The notes: generated by a model from the sequence alone, not told the origin. Shown: positions 26,555-35,407, numbered from the stretch's first letter. The stretch is 64,000 nt of DNA from Psychrobacter maritimus (GCF_904846345.1 NZ_CAJHAJ010000004.1:248001-312000); one strand, 5' to 3'. A program made the numbers and translations.

Positions 26555-26580
26555 AGTTCGACTCCTGTATAGCGCATCGA
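26555..26580. repeat. Right border repeat, copy 1
   Basis: A 26-bp block starting AGTTCGA and containing TGTATAGCGCA at 26566-26576. It matches 29761-29786 at 23 of 26 positions, and the 11-mer occurs again at 30555-30565. It starts right after the stop of the preceding gene. Confidence 0.8.
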
Positions 26581-26588
26581 TCTATAGG

Positions 26589-27041
26589 CTAACTCTTTAT
26601 CAGCCCATTATTATCATCAGTTTTTAATGCTGGCACACGTTCTTGTATTGCATGATAGAACCTAATTTTGTCTTTTGGTGATATCACTATGCTACCACCT
26701 TCATATTTTATCTCAATCCTATCTAAGGACAGTGCTGGAGCAGATAAAGTACTACTGGTAGGAGTGATACGGGTGATGTCTTTCAATGAAATGCTCTGAG
26801 TAGAAAAACCATTTTTCACTAACAATGTGTCAGCTGTCAAAGTGTACTTTATGTTAAAAAACAGTACCAATAGCAGTAACGCAGTTGGTATGGTAAAAAG
26901 GCTAATAAATATTATTCTTTTGATAGAACTATTGTTGTACATCCATTCCCATACAGGCACCAAAACGAGTAGTAAGCTAGAACCTAATATTAAAAACGCC
27001 AACCAAAAATCAATCTTTGATGTAAATATAGTATTTATCAT
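26589..27041 (-). CDS. Membrane protein with bacterial PH-like domain (DUF1200-type)
   Basis: A 150-residue protein with two membrane helices (FWLAFLILGSSLLLVLVPV and IIFISLFTIPTALLLLVLF) and a C-terminal bacterial PH-like domain. The domain is marked by SLKDITRITPT, APALSLDRIEIKYEGG and IVISPKDKIRFYHAI, the 'SLDRIEI...ISPKDK' pattern of the DUF1200/bPH family. Its function is unknown; some relatives appear near toxin or stress genes. No good ribosome site precedes ATG 27041. It points opposite to its neighbours in the accessory interval. Confidence 0.8.
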   Translation of the reverse strand: MINTIFTSKIDFWLAFLILGSSLLLVLVPVWEWMYNNSSIKRIIFISLFTIPTALLLLVLFFNIKYTLTADTLLVKNGFSTQSISLKDITRITPTSSTLSAPALSLDRIEIKYEGGSIVISPKDKIRFYHAIQERVPALKTDDNNGLIKS

Positions 27042-27080
27042 AATTTGTTAGCAGAAAGCCTTTAGTTAATATTTATATTC

Positions 27081-27190
27081 GAATAGCTCAGTTCATGTAC
27101 ACCACGAAGTACACTGTCATTATTTTAATAGATGTATTTACTAGCACATATAGTCTACAGGCAAAGGTTCAAGTCCTCACTAGGGTACCA
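27081..27190 (+). other. Degenerate tRNA-like sequence
   Basis: ATAGCTCAGTT at 27084 resembles a tRNA D-arm start, and GGTTCAAGTCC (27167-27177) followed by a CCA end at 27188-27190 resembles a T-arm and acceptor end. The total span is ~110 nt, the putative 5' and 3' acceptor arms do not pair, and no anticodon arm is obvious, so it is not a working tRNA. It could be the remnant of an attachment site at the edge of the accessory region. Confidence 0.4.
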
Positions 27191-27401
27191 TATTCATTCT
27201 CATAATCGTTGTTATAATAAATGATTTTAGAACAAAAATAAGGCACTGTGTCGGTTGTACTAAGGTATGGGTAGTTTGCTAATAAAATATCTCAAAAAGA
27301 CAGTGCATTTATGAGCTGTGTTATAATTCATTGATATATAATCAGCATATTGCTGCCATAGCGCTATAGCCCATTTATCTTTTATCGATTAAGACCTTTT
27401 T

Positions 27402-28265
27402 ATGTCCAAAACTACGTTTGATGCTCAATCTATTTCTAACAGCCTACGCGCTGCCAAACACCAACCGCGTAAGCGTTTTGGTCAAAACTTCTTGCACGAT
27501 GACAGTGTCATCCGCCAAATCGTTGACAGCATTCGCCTAGAGCGTGATGATAATTTAATCGAAATTGGACCGGGCATGGGCGCACTGACTGAGCCGCTAT
27601 TGGCAGAAGTCGATGCGATGACCGTGGTAGAGCTGGATCGCGATTTGGCAGATAGTTTACGTATTCGTATCGGTGCCAATAGCCATCCGAACTTTACGAT
27701 TATCAAAGACAATGCCATGCATGTCGATTATCGTGAACTGTATAGCCCTGAGCGCGGTAAGCTCCGCGTAGTCGGCAATCTACCTTATAATATTTCTACG
27801 CCGATACTCTTTCATTTGCTCAGTTATGCCGATGTGATTCAAGACATGCATTTTATGCTGCAAAAAGAAGTGGTCGAGCGTATCACTGCCGATGTCGGCA
27901 GCAAAACCTATGGTCGTCTATCGGTCATCATGCAATATCATTGTGATACCGATTATCTACTGACCGTACCGCGCGGCGCCTTTAATCCGCCGCCAAAAGT
28001 CACCAGTGCCGTTTTTCGCCTGACGCCACATATCAACAAACCAATCGTGGCAGAAGACGAAGCGTACTTTGCGATTGTGGTGCGCGAAACCTTTAACCAT
28101 CGCCGTAAGACGCTACGGGCTATTTTTAAAAAATCAACTTTGCTACCGACATTGAGCGAAGAAGACTTTGCGGCTTGCGCCATCGACCCGCAAGCGCGCC
28201 CTGAAGTCTTAAGTGTGAAGGATTTTGTCAATCTGAGCAATCAGGCACGCAAAATAGAGGTTTAA
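27402..28265 (+). CDS. rsmA: 16S rRNA dimethyladenosine transferase (KsgA)
   Basis: Dimethylates two adjacent adenines at the 3' end of 16S rRNA during 30S maturation. Motifs are [10 protein letters not shown], the SAM-binding [15 protein letters not shown], and the catalytic [10 protein letters not shown]. The C-terminal helical domain is complete at 287 residues. It is followed 71 bp later by apaH; the apaG gene that separates them in E. coli is absent. Upstream lies the accessory segment that splits it from pdxA. Confidence 0.97.
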   Translation: MSKTTFDAQSISNSLRAAKHQPRKRFGQNFLHDDSVIRQIVDSIRLERDDNLIEIGPGMGALTEPLLAEVDAMTVVELDRDLADSLRIRIGANSHPNFTIIKDNAMHVDYRELYSPERGKLRVVGNLPYNISTPILFHLLSYADVIQDMHFMLQKEVVERITADVGSKTYGRLSVIMQYHCDTDYLLTVPRGAFNPPPKVTSAVFRLTPHINKPIVAEDEAYFAIVVRETFNHRRKTLRAIFKKSTLLPTLSEEDFAACAIDPQARPEVLSVKDFVNLSNQARKIEV

Positions 28266-28335
28266 ATGAATCTACTGCCGCTTTATCGTCAAAAATTTTC
28301 GCATGATAAACATCACATAAAAGTATAGAGGGTTT

Positions 28336-29172
28336 ATGATTTTTCGCCATCAGTATGTTATCGGTGACTTGCAAGGTTGCTATGCGGCATACCTGCAATT
28401 ACTGGAAACCTTGGATTTTGACCCTGCGCAAGACAAGCTATGGTTTGCAGGTGACTTGGTGGCACGCGGTGAAGACTCGTTAAGTACCTTACGTCATGTG
28501 AAAGCGCTATGTGAACAAGGGGCTGCGGCAACGGTATTGGGCAATCACGATATCAATTTAATTGCGGTTTGGCGCGGGGCGACGTCCATTAAGAAAAAAG
28601 ACAAGACGGCAGCTATTCTTGCGGCCGATGATTGTGATGAATTGCTTGAATGGCTACGTCATCAGCCAATATTGGTTTTTCCTGATGAACAGACGGTATT
28701 GGTACATGCTGGCATTCCACCGCATTGGACGATTGAAACGGCAGCAAACTATGCGCAGCAGTTAGAGGCGCAGCTACAAGGCAGTTTAAAACAGCTGGAT
28801 CGTTTATTGCCAAATCTATATAGCAAAACAGCCGATGAGTGGCATGCGGGTATTAATGGTTTTACCAAAATGCGCGCAATTACCAATTATTTCACGCGTA
28901 TGCGTCTATGCAAACAAGATGGCACGCTTGAATTTAGTTTTGCAGCAGGGTTAGAAGAGCCGATGCCAAAAGGATTTTTACCTTGGTTTGAATGGCAAGT
29001 ACCGCGCACGCGCAAGATTTTGTTTGGTCATTGGGCAGCGCTTAAAGCTGAGGTTGATTTGCCGTATGCGCGTGCACTTGATGGTGGCTGTGTTTGGGGC
29101 AATCATCTATTGGCTTATCGTCTCAGTGACGGTCATGTAATAACCTCAAGCGAGCAGTGCTCGAGTTTATAA
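28336..29172 (+). CDS. apaH: Bis(5'-nucleosyl)-tetraphosphatase, symmetrical
   Basis: Hydrolyses diadenosine tetraphosphate into two ADP and can remove Np4-caps from RNA. Metal-site motifs of the calcineurin-like phosphoesterase fold are GDLQGC, GDLVARGEDS and VLGNHDIN, with VHAGIPPHW and FGHWAAL later in the protein. The length of 278 residues is standard. It is probably co-transcribed with rsmA. The left border repeat of the second accessory segment starts ~40 bp after its stop. Confidence 0.96.
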   Translation: MIFRHQYVIGDLQGCYAAYLQLLETLDFDPAQDKLWFAGDLVARGEDSLSTLRHVKALCEQGAAATVLGNHDINLIAVWRGATSIKKKDKTAAILAADDCDELLEWLRHQPILVFPDEQTVLVHAGIPPHWTIETAANYAQQLEAQLQGSLKQLDRLLPNLYSKTADEWHAGINGFTKMRAITNYFTRMRLCKQDGTLEFSFAAGLEEPMPKGFLPWFEWQVPRTRKILFGHWAALKAEVDLPYARALDGGCVWGNHLLAYRLSDGHVITSSEQCSSL

Positions 29173-29210
29173 CTAAGGCTATGAATACCTTGATATACCA
29201 GGCTAGATAA

Positions 29211-29277
29211 GCAGTCTGTTTTGAGTGGTCTATTAACTGGATTAATAGGAGGTATTAGGTGGTTCCACTGGGGTATA
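29211..29277. repeat. Left border repeat, copy 2
   Basis: A 67-bp block homologous to 25433-25498: GCAGTCTGTTTTGAGTGG at one end and GGTTCCACTGGGGTATA at the other. Here the block is also enclosed by GATATACC (29192-29199) and GGTATATC (29272-29279), an 8-bp perfect inverted repeat. Confidence 0.75.
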
Positions 29278-29285
29278 TCCTAGAA

Positions 29286-29723
29286 TTATTCCTCTCGAAA
29301 TTTATTATATTTTGAAGAAAATTTACGCAAATCATTCTTCAATTCTTCGTTTAAAGTATCATATAAGTCATTTTTTAAGACGTCATAAGCGTTTATAAAA
29401 GCACTTTTGTTTTTTTGAGTATAGTCTTGCATCATATCTATACAAGAAAATGAACTAAGTATGTTGAATAGGATATAGATATTGTGAGGATCGTATCTTA
29501 AAGCCTTTTGGAAATAAATTAATGCAGAGTAGTTTTGTTGATCTTCTGAAAGATATGGAGCAAGATCTACCGTTATTCCTTTTAAATTTAAAGCCTCCGC
29601 TATTTCAATATCTGTTGAATTAATATCAGAAATTACTTCATTTAAGATACTTATAGCAAGTTCTGGCTCATAATTTTGGCAAAAAATCTCTGCTTGGGTC
29701 AGTTTTTTTTCTATACTAGGCAT
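29286..29723 (-). CDS. TPR-like protein in accessory region
   Basis: A 145-residue helical protein with a tetratricopeptide-like pattern: AELAISILNEVISD, AEALNLKGI, ALIYFQKALRYDPHNIYILFNIL. There is no signal peptide or membrane helix. The frame begins at 29741, but ATG 29723 has GGAG about nine bases upstream. Codon use is AT-rich. It sits between left border copy 2 and right border copy 2. Such repeats mediate protein contacts; the partner is unknown. Confidence 0.7.
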   Translation of the reverse strand: MPSIEKKLTQAEIFCQNYEPELAISILNEVISDINSTDIEIAEALNLKGITVDLAPYLSEDQQNYSALIYFQKALRYDPHNIYILFNILSSFSCIDMMQDYTQKNKSAFINAYDVLKNDLYDTLNEELKNDLRKFSSKYNKFREE

Positions 29724-29760
29724 TAGTTTTTCTCCATTCATCTTTGGTTATACGGTCAGC

Positions 29761-29786
29761 AGTTCGATGCCTGTATAGCGCACCGA
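29761..29786. repeat. Right border repeat, copy 2
   Basis: A 26-bp block matching 26555-26580 at 23 of 26 positions, with TGTATAGCGCA at 29772-29782. It lies between the TPR-like gene and the lipoprotein gene, i.e. at a cassette junction. Confidence 0.8.
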
Positions 29787-29849
29787 ACCATATTTGAAAA
29801 AACTATAATGTTAACGCATGAAATTTCTACTTCCCTTAAGGACAATATA

Positions 29850-30482
29850 ATGAAGACCATATTTTTATTATTGGGAAGTTTATTGATATTAGTAAGTTGT
29901 GCTAAGCCAAATGTACATGACCCTAATGCTCAAATTAAAGTAGATATAGATGGCGACAACTACACTATTCCATTAAACCATATTGTTAGGCCTGACACAG
30001 GGAGTTACGCAAGTTTCGAGACGGATATGGGTCATAGTTATTTCTTTTGGCCAAGTGGTCGAGGCCTTAATAATAATGATAAAGACCCAAATGTCTTTGA
30101 CTATGATAATAATATTATAGGGTTCTATTGGGCAGCTAAAAATTCAAAAATCGAAGGTGCTGATATATCTACTAGGATAGATACTATCAAGCAAGAGGAA
30201 AATAGAGATTTTGATAAAGATGCTTATGGATTAGAAGCATACATCGGGTCAGGCGATACCTATGATATATACTACATAGGAAATATCGATCTAAAATCAC
30301 CTGTTATGATTCGCTGTATGCCTACAGTTAATGAAGACCAAGATAGAATATGCCAAATGGAGTATATGAATCCTGAGTATAATAACTATGTAAGAGTTCA
30401 GTTTTCAAAAAAACATTTAGCTGACTGGCAGGCTATAAATACGGTGGCTATTAATTATATGAAAGATTGGTATCAAGATTGA
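29850..30482 (+). CDS. Predicted lipoprotein of unknown function
   Basis: A 210-residue protein opening MKTIFLLLGSLLILVSCAKP: a short basic start, a hydrophobic helix and a lipobox ending at Cys18. The mature part is Asp/Asn/Tyr-rich with beta-type stretches (QIKVDIDGDNYTIPLNH, SYFFWPSGRG, EAYIGSGDTYDIYYIG) and two further cysteines (RCMP, RICQ) that could form a disulfide. The frame begins 14 codons earlier, but AAGGA precedes ATG 29850. It is AT-rich and lies between right border copies 2 and 3. A surface immunity or inhibitor protein is one possibility; not recognised. Confidence 0.8.
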   Translation: MKTIFLLLGSLLILVSCAKPNVHDPNAQIKVDIDGDNYTIPLNHIVRPDTGSYASFETDMGHSYFFWPSGRGLNNNDKDPNVFDYDNNIIGFYWAAKNSKIEGADISTRIDTIKQEENRDFDKDAYGLEAYIGSGDTYDIYYIGNIDLKSPVMIRCMPTVNEDQDRICQMEYMNPEYNNYVRVQFSKKHLADWQAINTVAINYMKDWYQD

Positions 30483-30554
30483 ATAGGGCATAGTGGCTAT
30501 GTTATATATTTATAAGTCTTATTAAGCAAGACAATCAGCCGATATTTTAAAGCT

Positions 30555-30565
30555 TGTATAGCGCA
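30555..30565. repeat. Right border core, copy 3
   Basis: The 11-mer TGTATAGCGCA recurs here, ~70 bp after the lipoprotein gene and before the recombinase terminator. The wider 26-bp block is not conserved beyond it. Confidence 0.65.
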
Positions 30566-30630
30566 CTCAGCATATTCCCATAACGGGCGTTATGGTAAAT
30601 GAAAATTGCCATACTCAGTTAACCAAGTAT

Positions 30631-30680
30631 AAAACCACCAAAACCCTCCCATTAACTGGGCAGGTTTGGTGGTTTTTTTG
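30631..30680 (-). terminator. Terminator overlapping the end of the recombinase gene
   Basis: AAAACCACCAAAACC (30631-30645) pairs with GGTTTGGTGGTTTT (30663-30676). Read on the minus strand, the first stem arm encodes the last Pro/Lys-rich residues of the protein, the stop codon lies in the loop and the second arm plus TTTTATA follows. Confidence 0.8.
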
Positions 30681-33132
30681 GTTTAGGCAGTGGCGTTTTG
30701 GCATCGCCCGCAGCTTTACTTTCAGGATTGCTATCATCGTTGGTATGCTGAGTGCTTGCCTGATGCTCTTCATTCAAGGCATTGTGCGCTTTATCGTATT
30801 GAATATCATTGCTATAAGGAACGCTATTAAGCTCCGCATCTAGCAGTCCATCATCGAGGTCAATGGTTTTTTTAGTGCTGATATGATTGGTGGTGCTGTG
30901 AGCTTCACGACTTGTGATCGCTGCGTCAAGGTCACCATTTGATATATTATTATCATAATCTATGTCGGTGACAGCCTGCTCATTTTGCATGCTTTTTTGC
31001 TTAGATTTAGGCAGGATTTTAACATCAGACAAACGGCGCACAACATAATTGTTATGGATGGGCTGCCCGCCTTTATGGGCGCTGGTATCATCAAAAATCA
31101 TATGTCCTTGACTGTCAATTCGAGCGTACTTCATAGGCTTATCACGCGGCCAGATAAAGTCAGAAGGATGGGTGAGCAGGTGACTAAAGAGTTGCTTGGT
31201 TAAACGGCTCCACTCCATAAATTTGACTTCTTTAGAGCGTAGTGCCACAAATAAGGCCAGTGAAAAGCTTACCATTAAGTTGACCATACCGATAAGGGCA
31301 ACGCCCAAGATGGAAATAAATACAATCTGCCAATCCCATTGGTTGGCAGAAATATTAAACAGTCCATGCGCCAGATTTGCTGAGGCAAAGGCAATATGGC
31401 GAATATCAATCGGTAAGCCAAATAAGAAGCCGATGGTTGCCGTACTGCCTAAGAATACCCCAAATAAGAAGTTCCCCATAATAGCGCCGAGGTTGGCTTC
31501 GATAAAGCCGCCCAAACGCTGTAACCAAGCTTTCGGTAATAAGTATTGCAGTAGCCGATGGCGCTGAATACGGGCGCCGATTTGATTGTAGACCGCCAGA
31601 TTATCATAGTAGCCAGCTATTAGACCGGATAAGAATAAATACACACCAGCGATAGCAGCATGGGGTAGTGCCAGTGAATGAAACGGGTCAAGATCATGCA
31701 ATAAGTGCGCAGCCTTATCGGTATTGATCATTGGTGCGCCGGTATAATGTAACCACGCAAAAGAGATAATCAGGGCAACGGGTATTGCTACCATGACGTT
31801 ACCCATAATCGCGACAAACTGGGTACGTAAAATATCGACCACCAATTCTGATAACTTATTTAACTGGTGCGATTTTTTGCCAGAACCATCCGATATGGTA
31901 GAGGCGATTGCTGCTGCCGTCATAGCGGGCTGCTTGGTCGCGACCGTACCATGGACGATATGAATAAAAACAAAACCCAAACCATAAATCATGCTATTGA
32001 TAAAGGCGCGTCCCATCGGTGCAAGCGCCAGATGGTACGCCAATATCTTAGTGGTCGCCATAAAAGCAATGATAAAGCCACCGATAGAGGCCTTTTTAAA
32101 CATCTTCTGATAACCGGATTTATCGGTACTAATATAATGCTCACCAACGCGACTCGCGTTTTCGGTGACTTTACGCGACAGCAGCTTGGTATTATTATCA
32201 ATCAGATAGCCAATACTATAGCGGCGGCTAGCGGTGGTAATCAGCGCTTGAATCAGCTCAATGATGGCCTGATCGCGCTTATCATAATTGTCTGCTACCA
32301 GCTCAGTTAAGATGCGCATGCGCTGCAAGCTTTGATCCAAACGGAGCATCATATTGGTCAAGCGGATAGAGATACCGGTTTTATAAATGCGCTTACGTAT
32401 GGTGGCAACGATATCTTCGCATTGCTCAATCATGACCAATAATGGCGCTGGATCCACGGCTTTTTCAGGAATGATATCGGTTAGGGTGTCAAGCTCATGC
32501 GCTTCGCGGTACTGATTGACATACAAGACCGCTTCTTGATTTTGTGCCACAAATGACGCTGAATAATTCAGCATTTGCGGATAAAATTCCATCAAATCTG
32601 GATGCAAACCAATGCCGCTGATACGATACGATAAAATGATAATCGCGTTTAAGATGCTGTTTTTTGCCGTCGCGACTAAGTTTAAATGCTGCTCATTGAC
32701 TTTGAGTAGCCCGACCAGCTCATCCCATTTGTCCTTGTCGATATGGGCAAGCCAGCGCTCATCAGAGCGTCTATCGAATAAATAACCAACCAATTCTACG
32801 ACGGAGTCTTCTTGTGGCAACAGTGGTAAGAAACGATGACCGACAAGGCGGCGCAGACTATTAAAAAATCCCTGATCTGACATGATGCCAGTATCGGTAT
32901 ATAAAGCAATTTGACGATATTCAATAATAAGCTTTAAGACAAAACTTGATAGCCCGTCGCCATATTCTGGATGTTGACGTATGACCTCAATCAACTCTTG
33001 AATATTCTGATTGGCCAAAGCCGGCTCTTTATCACTCACTCGTAGCTCATCGATTAAGCGCTTGAGTACCGCAGGATCTGGCACATCACTTAAGGCAGTA
33101 ATCTGTTGTAAAATGTGTTTTATCTCTGACAC
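30652..33132 (-). CDS. Gcr-type 'site-specific recombinase' family membrane protein
   Basis: An 826-residue protein of the family annotated as site-specific recombinase (SpecificRecomb domain, gonococcal Gcr-like). The N-terminal ~330 residues are helical and soluble. The middle holds several membrane helices (GFIIAFMATTKILAYHLAL, VMVAIPVALIISFAWL, AIAGVYLFLSGLIAGYY, GAIMGNFLFGVFLGSTATIG, VALIGMVNLMVSFSLALF). No recognised recombinase catalytic motif is visible, so the family name may mislead. The last ~150 residues are low-complexity, Asp/Asn/Ser/His-rich. GTG 33132 has AAGGG upstream. Its real function is unsettled. Confidence 0.82.
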   Translation of the reverse strand: MSEIKHILQQITALSDVPDPAVLKRLIDELRVSDKEPALANQNIQELIEVIRQHPEYGDGLSSFVLKLIIEYRQIALYTDTGIMSDQGFFNSLRRLVGHRFLPLLPQEDSVVELVGYLFDRRSDERWLAHIDKDKWDELVGLLKVNEQHLNLVATAKNSILNAIIILSYRISGIGLHPDLMEFYPQMLNYSASFVAQNQEAVLYVNQYREAHELDTLTDIIPEKAVDPAPLLVMIEQCEDIVATIRKRIYKTGISIRLTNMMLRLDQSLQRMRILTELVADNYDKRDQAIIELIQALITTASRRYSIGYLIDNNTKLLSRKVTENASRVGEHYISTDKSGYQKMFKKASIGGFIIAFMATTKILAYHLALAPMGRAFINSMIYGLGFVFIHIVHGTVATKQPAMTAAAIASTISDGSGKKSHQLNKLSELVVDILRTQFVAIMGNVMVAIPVALIISFAWLHYTGAPMINTDKAAHLLHDLDPFHSLALPHAAIAGVYLFLSGLIAGYYDNLAVYNQIGARIQRHRLLQYLLPKAWLQRLGGFIEANLGAIMGNFLFGVFLGSTATIGFLFGLPIDIRHIAFASANLAHGLFNISANQWDWQIVFISILGVALIGMVNLMVSFSLALFVALRSKEVKFMEWSRLTKQLFSHLLTHPSDFIWPRDKPMKYARIDSQGHMIFDDTSAHKGGQPIHNNYVVRRLSDVKILPKSKQKSMQNEQAVTDIDYDNNISNGDLDAAITSREAHSTTNHISTKKTIDLDDGLLDAELNSVPYSNDIQYDKAHNALNEEHQASTQHTNDDSNPESKAAGDAKTPLPKPKKPPNLPS

Positions 33133-33548
33133 ATCGCATCCCTTATGGTGGTTATTTCAATCATTGTTATTATTCAGTCTGTGCAACGATATATTTTATT
33201 TGAAACCTTTTCTTCTCATGCTTGTCGGAATTATCACTGTTGCGATATAGGCCTCTATGAATTGACTGCTTGTTAATTTGCAGGGTATAAAATTAGAGTG
33301 TATCGATTTTCAGATGTTGCTTTATAGGCATTGCTTTATAGGTATCAGGAATATTCTTATTAAGCGCAATACGTTTGGCGTTGCGTTATTTTAATCGTAA
33401 CGACACGTGGGCGGTTAATTATTTTGTTAGCAGTTATTGTGCTGCAGATTGTGCCGCTCATGCTGTCGATTGTTGTGTAAGTGGCAGCTTCGATTATTAC
33501 TTTGATTATTGCTTCGATGCTTTTGCTTACTGCGACGATATTTTTGGC
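33133..33548. other. Intergenic region with no gene seen
   Basis: T-rich stretch between two minus-strand genes. It contains a 14-bp tandem duplication (TTGCTTTATAGG at 33317 and 33331). Short open frames here have unlikely composition (Cys/Tyr/Asp runs) and no ribosome site. Confidence 0.55.
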
Positions 33549-33584
33549 AAAAAAAGGGACAGTAGCGTGACTGTCCCTTTTATC
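33549..33584 (-). terminator. Terminator of the first acyl-CoA dehydrogenase gene
   Basis: AAAAGGGACAGT pairs with ACTGTCCCTTTT around GCGTG; the minus-strand product ends in a T-run. It lies ~40 bp past the stop at 33623. Confidence 0.9.
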
Positions 33585-33622
33585 ATAGTGCGGTAGGCTT
33601 ACTTTATTATAAAAGTAAAAAA

Positions 33623-35407
33623 TTAGCTAGCAGGTACATCAAAGTAATTTAGATCAAAGTTCATCATTGGATCACTACCGGCTTTAACCATCTGTGCATG
33701 AGCATCGATACGTGGCAAGATACGACCAACGAAATAATCGGCAAGCTTGGCTTTATTGGTGTAGAAATCACCTTCTTTACCGTTAGCGGCTTCGACCATC
33801 AAGGCAAACATATACGAGTAGGCAAGATAACCAAAGGCATGCATATAGTCAACCGCACAGCCGTTGATTTCGCTCTTGCGCTCACCGATGTTGTTTAACA
33901 CAGTGGTGGTCAGCTCTTCGATGGTATCAGCAGCATTTAGCGTCGCTTGCTTAATACCATGATCCGCTTGCATATTATTGACAAAATCACGAATCTCACC
34001 TAAGAAATGAGTGACGTATTTGCCATTATTTTTCGCCACTTTACGACCTAATAGGTCAAGCGCTTGAATACCATTGGTGCCTTCATAAATCTGGGCGATA
34101 CGCGTATCACGAACGATTTGCTCCATACCCCATTCGCGGATATAGCCGTGACCGCCAAATACTTGCTGGCAATCAATGGTCGCTTCTAGTGCTTTGTCGG
34201 TCAAGAACGCTTTAGCAACTGGCGTCAGTAGGGCAACGCGTGCTGCTGCTGCTTGAGCGGCTTCAGGATCGGTACTAAATTTCTCTTGATCAAGGTTTTT
34301 GGCCACGTACATTGCAAAACAACGTGACGCTTCAGTATTGGCTTTAGCATTTAACAGCATGCGACGTACATCGGCATGATGGATGATGGCATCGGCTGGT
34401 TTTTCTGGGCTTTGAATTTGCGTGTCGCTACGACCTTGACCACGGTCATTAGCATATAAAGCAGCATTTTGATAAGCAAGCTCAGAACCACCTAGACCCT
34501 GTAGACCCATGGTGACACGCTCATAGTTCATCATAATGAACATTGAAGACAGACCGGTGTTTTCTGCACCAACCATCCAACCTTTGGCGTTGTCAAAGTT
34601 CATCACACAAGTGGCTGAGGCTTTGATGCCCATTTTGTGCTCAATAGAGCCAACTGCTAAAGTGTTGCGCTCACCTAAGCTACCATCTTCATTAACCAAG
34701 AATTTTGGCACAACAAATAACGAGATGCCTTTTGAGCCTTCTGGCGCATTCGGGGTTTTTGCCAATACCAAATGAATGATATTGTCAGTAAGGTCATGCT
34801 CGCCGCCGGTGATAAAGATTTTGGTACCAGAGATATCATAGCTACCATCGTCGTTAGGAACGGCTTTGGTTTTGATAATACCCAAGTCAGTACCAGCATG
34901 CGGCTCGGTCAAGCACATAGTGCCAGCCCATTCACCATTGTACATTTTCTCTAAGTAAGTTTGCTTTTGCTCTTCAGACGCTGCCGCATTTAGGCAAAGT
35001 GTCGCGCCAACAGTTAGGTTTGGATAGAGGGCAAATGACTGGTTGGCCGTGAAGACCATCTCTTCAGTCAGCATGGTGACCATTTTTGGAAAACCTTGAC
35101 CACCGTATTCAGAGTTACCGCTTAAGCCAACCCAGCCTGATTCTGCATACTGCTTATACGCCTCTTTAAAACCAGTCGGGGTGGTTACCACGCCATTACC
35201 TTCAAAGGTTGCGCCTTCTTCATCACCGCTACGGTTGATAGGCAATAACACGTTTTTTGACAGTTTTGCCATTTCTTCCAAAATCATATCGACGGTTTCC
35301 ATGTCAACATGAGCAAGGTTTTCGTTATTTTGCCAAAATTCATGGGCTTTAAAAACGTCAGTTAAAATAAAGCGCATGTCGTTAAGAGGGGCATTATAAA
35401 CAGCCAT
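33623..35407 (-). CDS. Acyl-CoA dehydrogenase, C-terminal-extended type (paralogue A)
   Basis: A 594-residue FAD enzyme that introduces the trans-2 double bond in beta-oxidation. Family segments are MCLTEPHAGTDLG (substrate/FAD site), ISGTKIFITGGEHDL, NYERVTMGLQGLGGSELAYQ, and VFGGHGYIREWGMEQIVRDTRIAQIYEGTNGIQALDLLGRK, listed here by key parts GGHGY and YEGTNGIQALD. The extra C-terminal domain of ~130 residues is typical of the FadE5-like/medium-to-long-chain group. AAAGGA lies six bases before ATG 35407; an ATG two codons upstream has no room for a ribosome site. A related paralogue lies upstream at 35824-37617. Confidence 0.95.
   Translation of the reverse strand: MAVYNAPLNDMRFILTDVFKAHEFWQNNENLAHVDMETVDMILEEMAKLSKNVLLPINRSGDEEGATFEGNGVVTTPTGFKEAYKQYAESGWVGLSGNSEYGGQGFPKMVTMLTEEMVFTANQSFALYPNLTVGATLCLNAAASEEQKQTYLEKMYNGEWAGTMCLTEPHAGTDLGIIKTKAVPNDDGSYDISGTKIFITGGEHDLTDNIIHLVLAKTPNAPEGSKGISLFVVPKFLVNEDGSLGERNTLAVGSIEHKMGIKASATCVMNFDNAKGWMVGAENTGLSSMFIMMNYERVTMGLQGLGGSELAYQNAALYANDRGQGRSDTQIQSPEKPADAIIHHADVRRMLLNAKANTEASRCFAMYVAKNLDQEKFSTDPEAAQAAAARVALLTPVAKAFLTDKALEATIDCQQVFGGHGYIREWGMEQIVRDTRIAQIYEGTNGIQALDLLGRKVAKNNGKYVTHFLGEIRDFVNNMQADHGIKQATLNAADTIEELTTTVLNNIGERKSEINGCAVDYMHAFGYLAYSYMFALMVEAANGKEGDFYTNKAKLADYFVGRILPRIDAHAQMVKAGSDPMMNFDLNYFDVPAS

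Noticed and set aside
25321..30600. CRISPR array reading of the border repeats
   Set aside because: Copies are few, kilobases apart and flank genes; there is no regular repeat-spacer pattern.
33375..33596. 73-codon Cys/Tyr/Asp-rich frame on the plus strand
   Set aside because: No ribosome site, odd composition, and it runs into the terminator hairpin at 33549.
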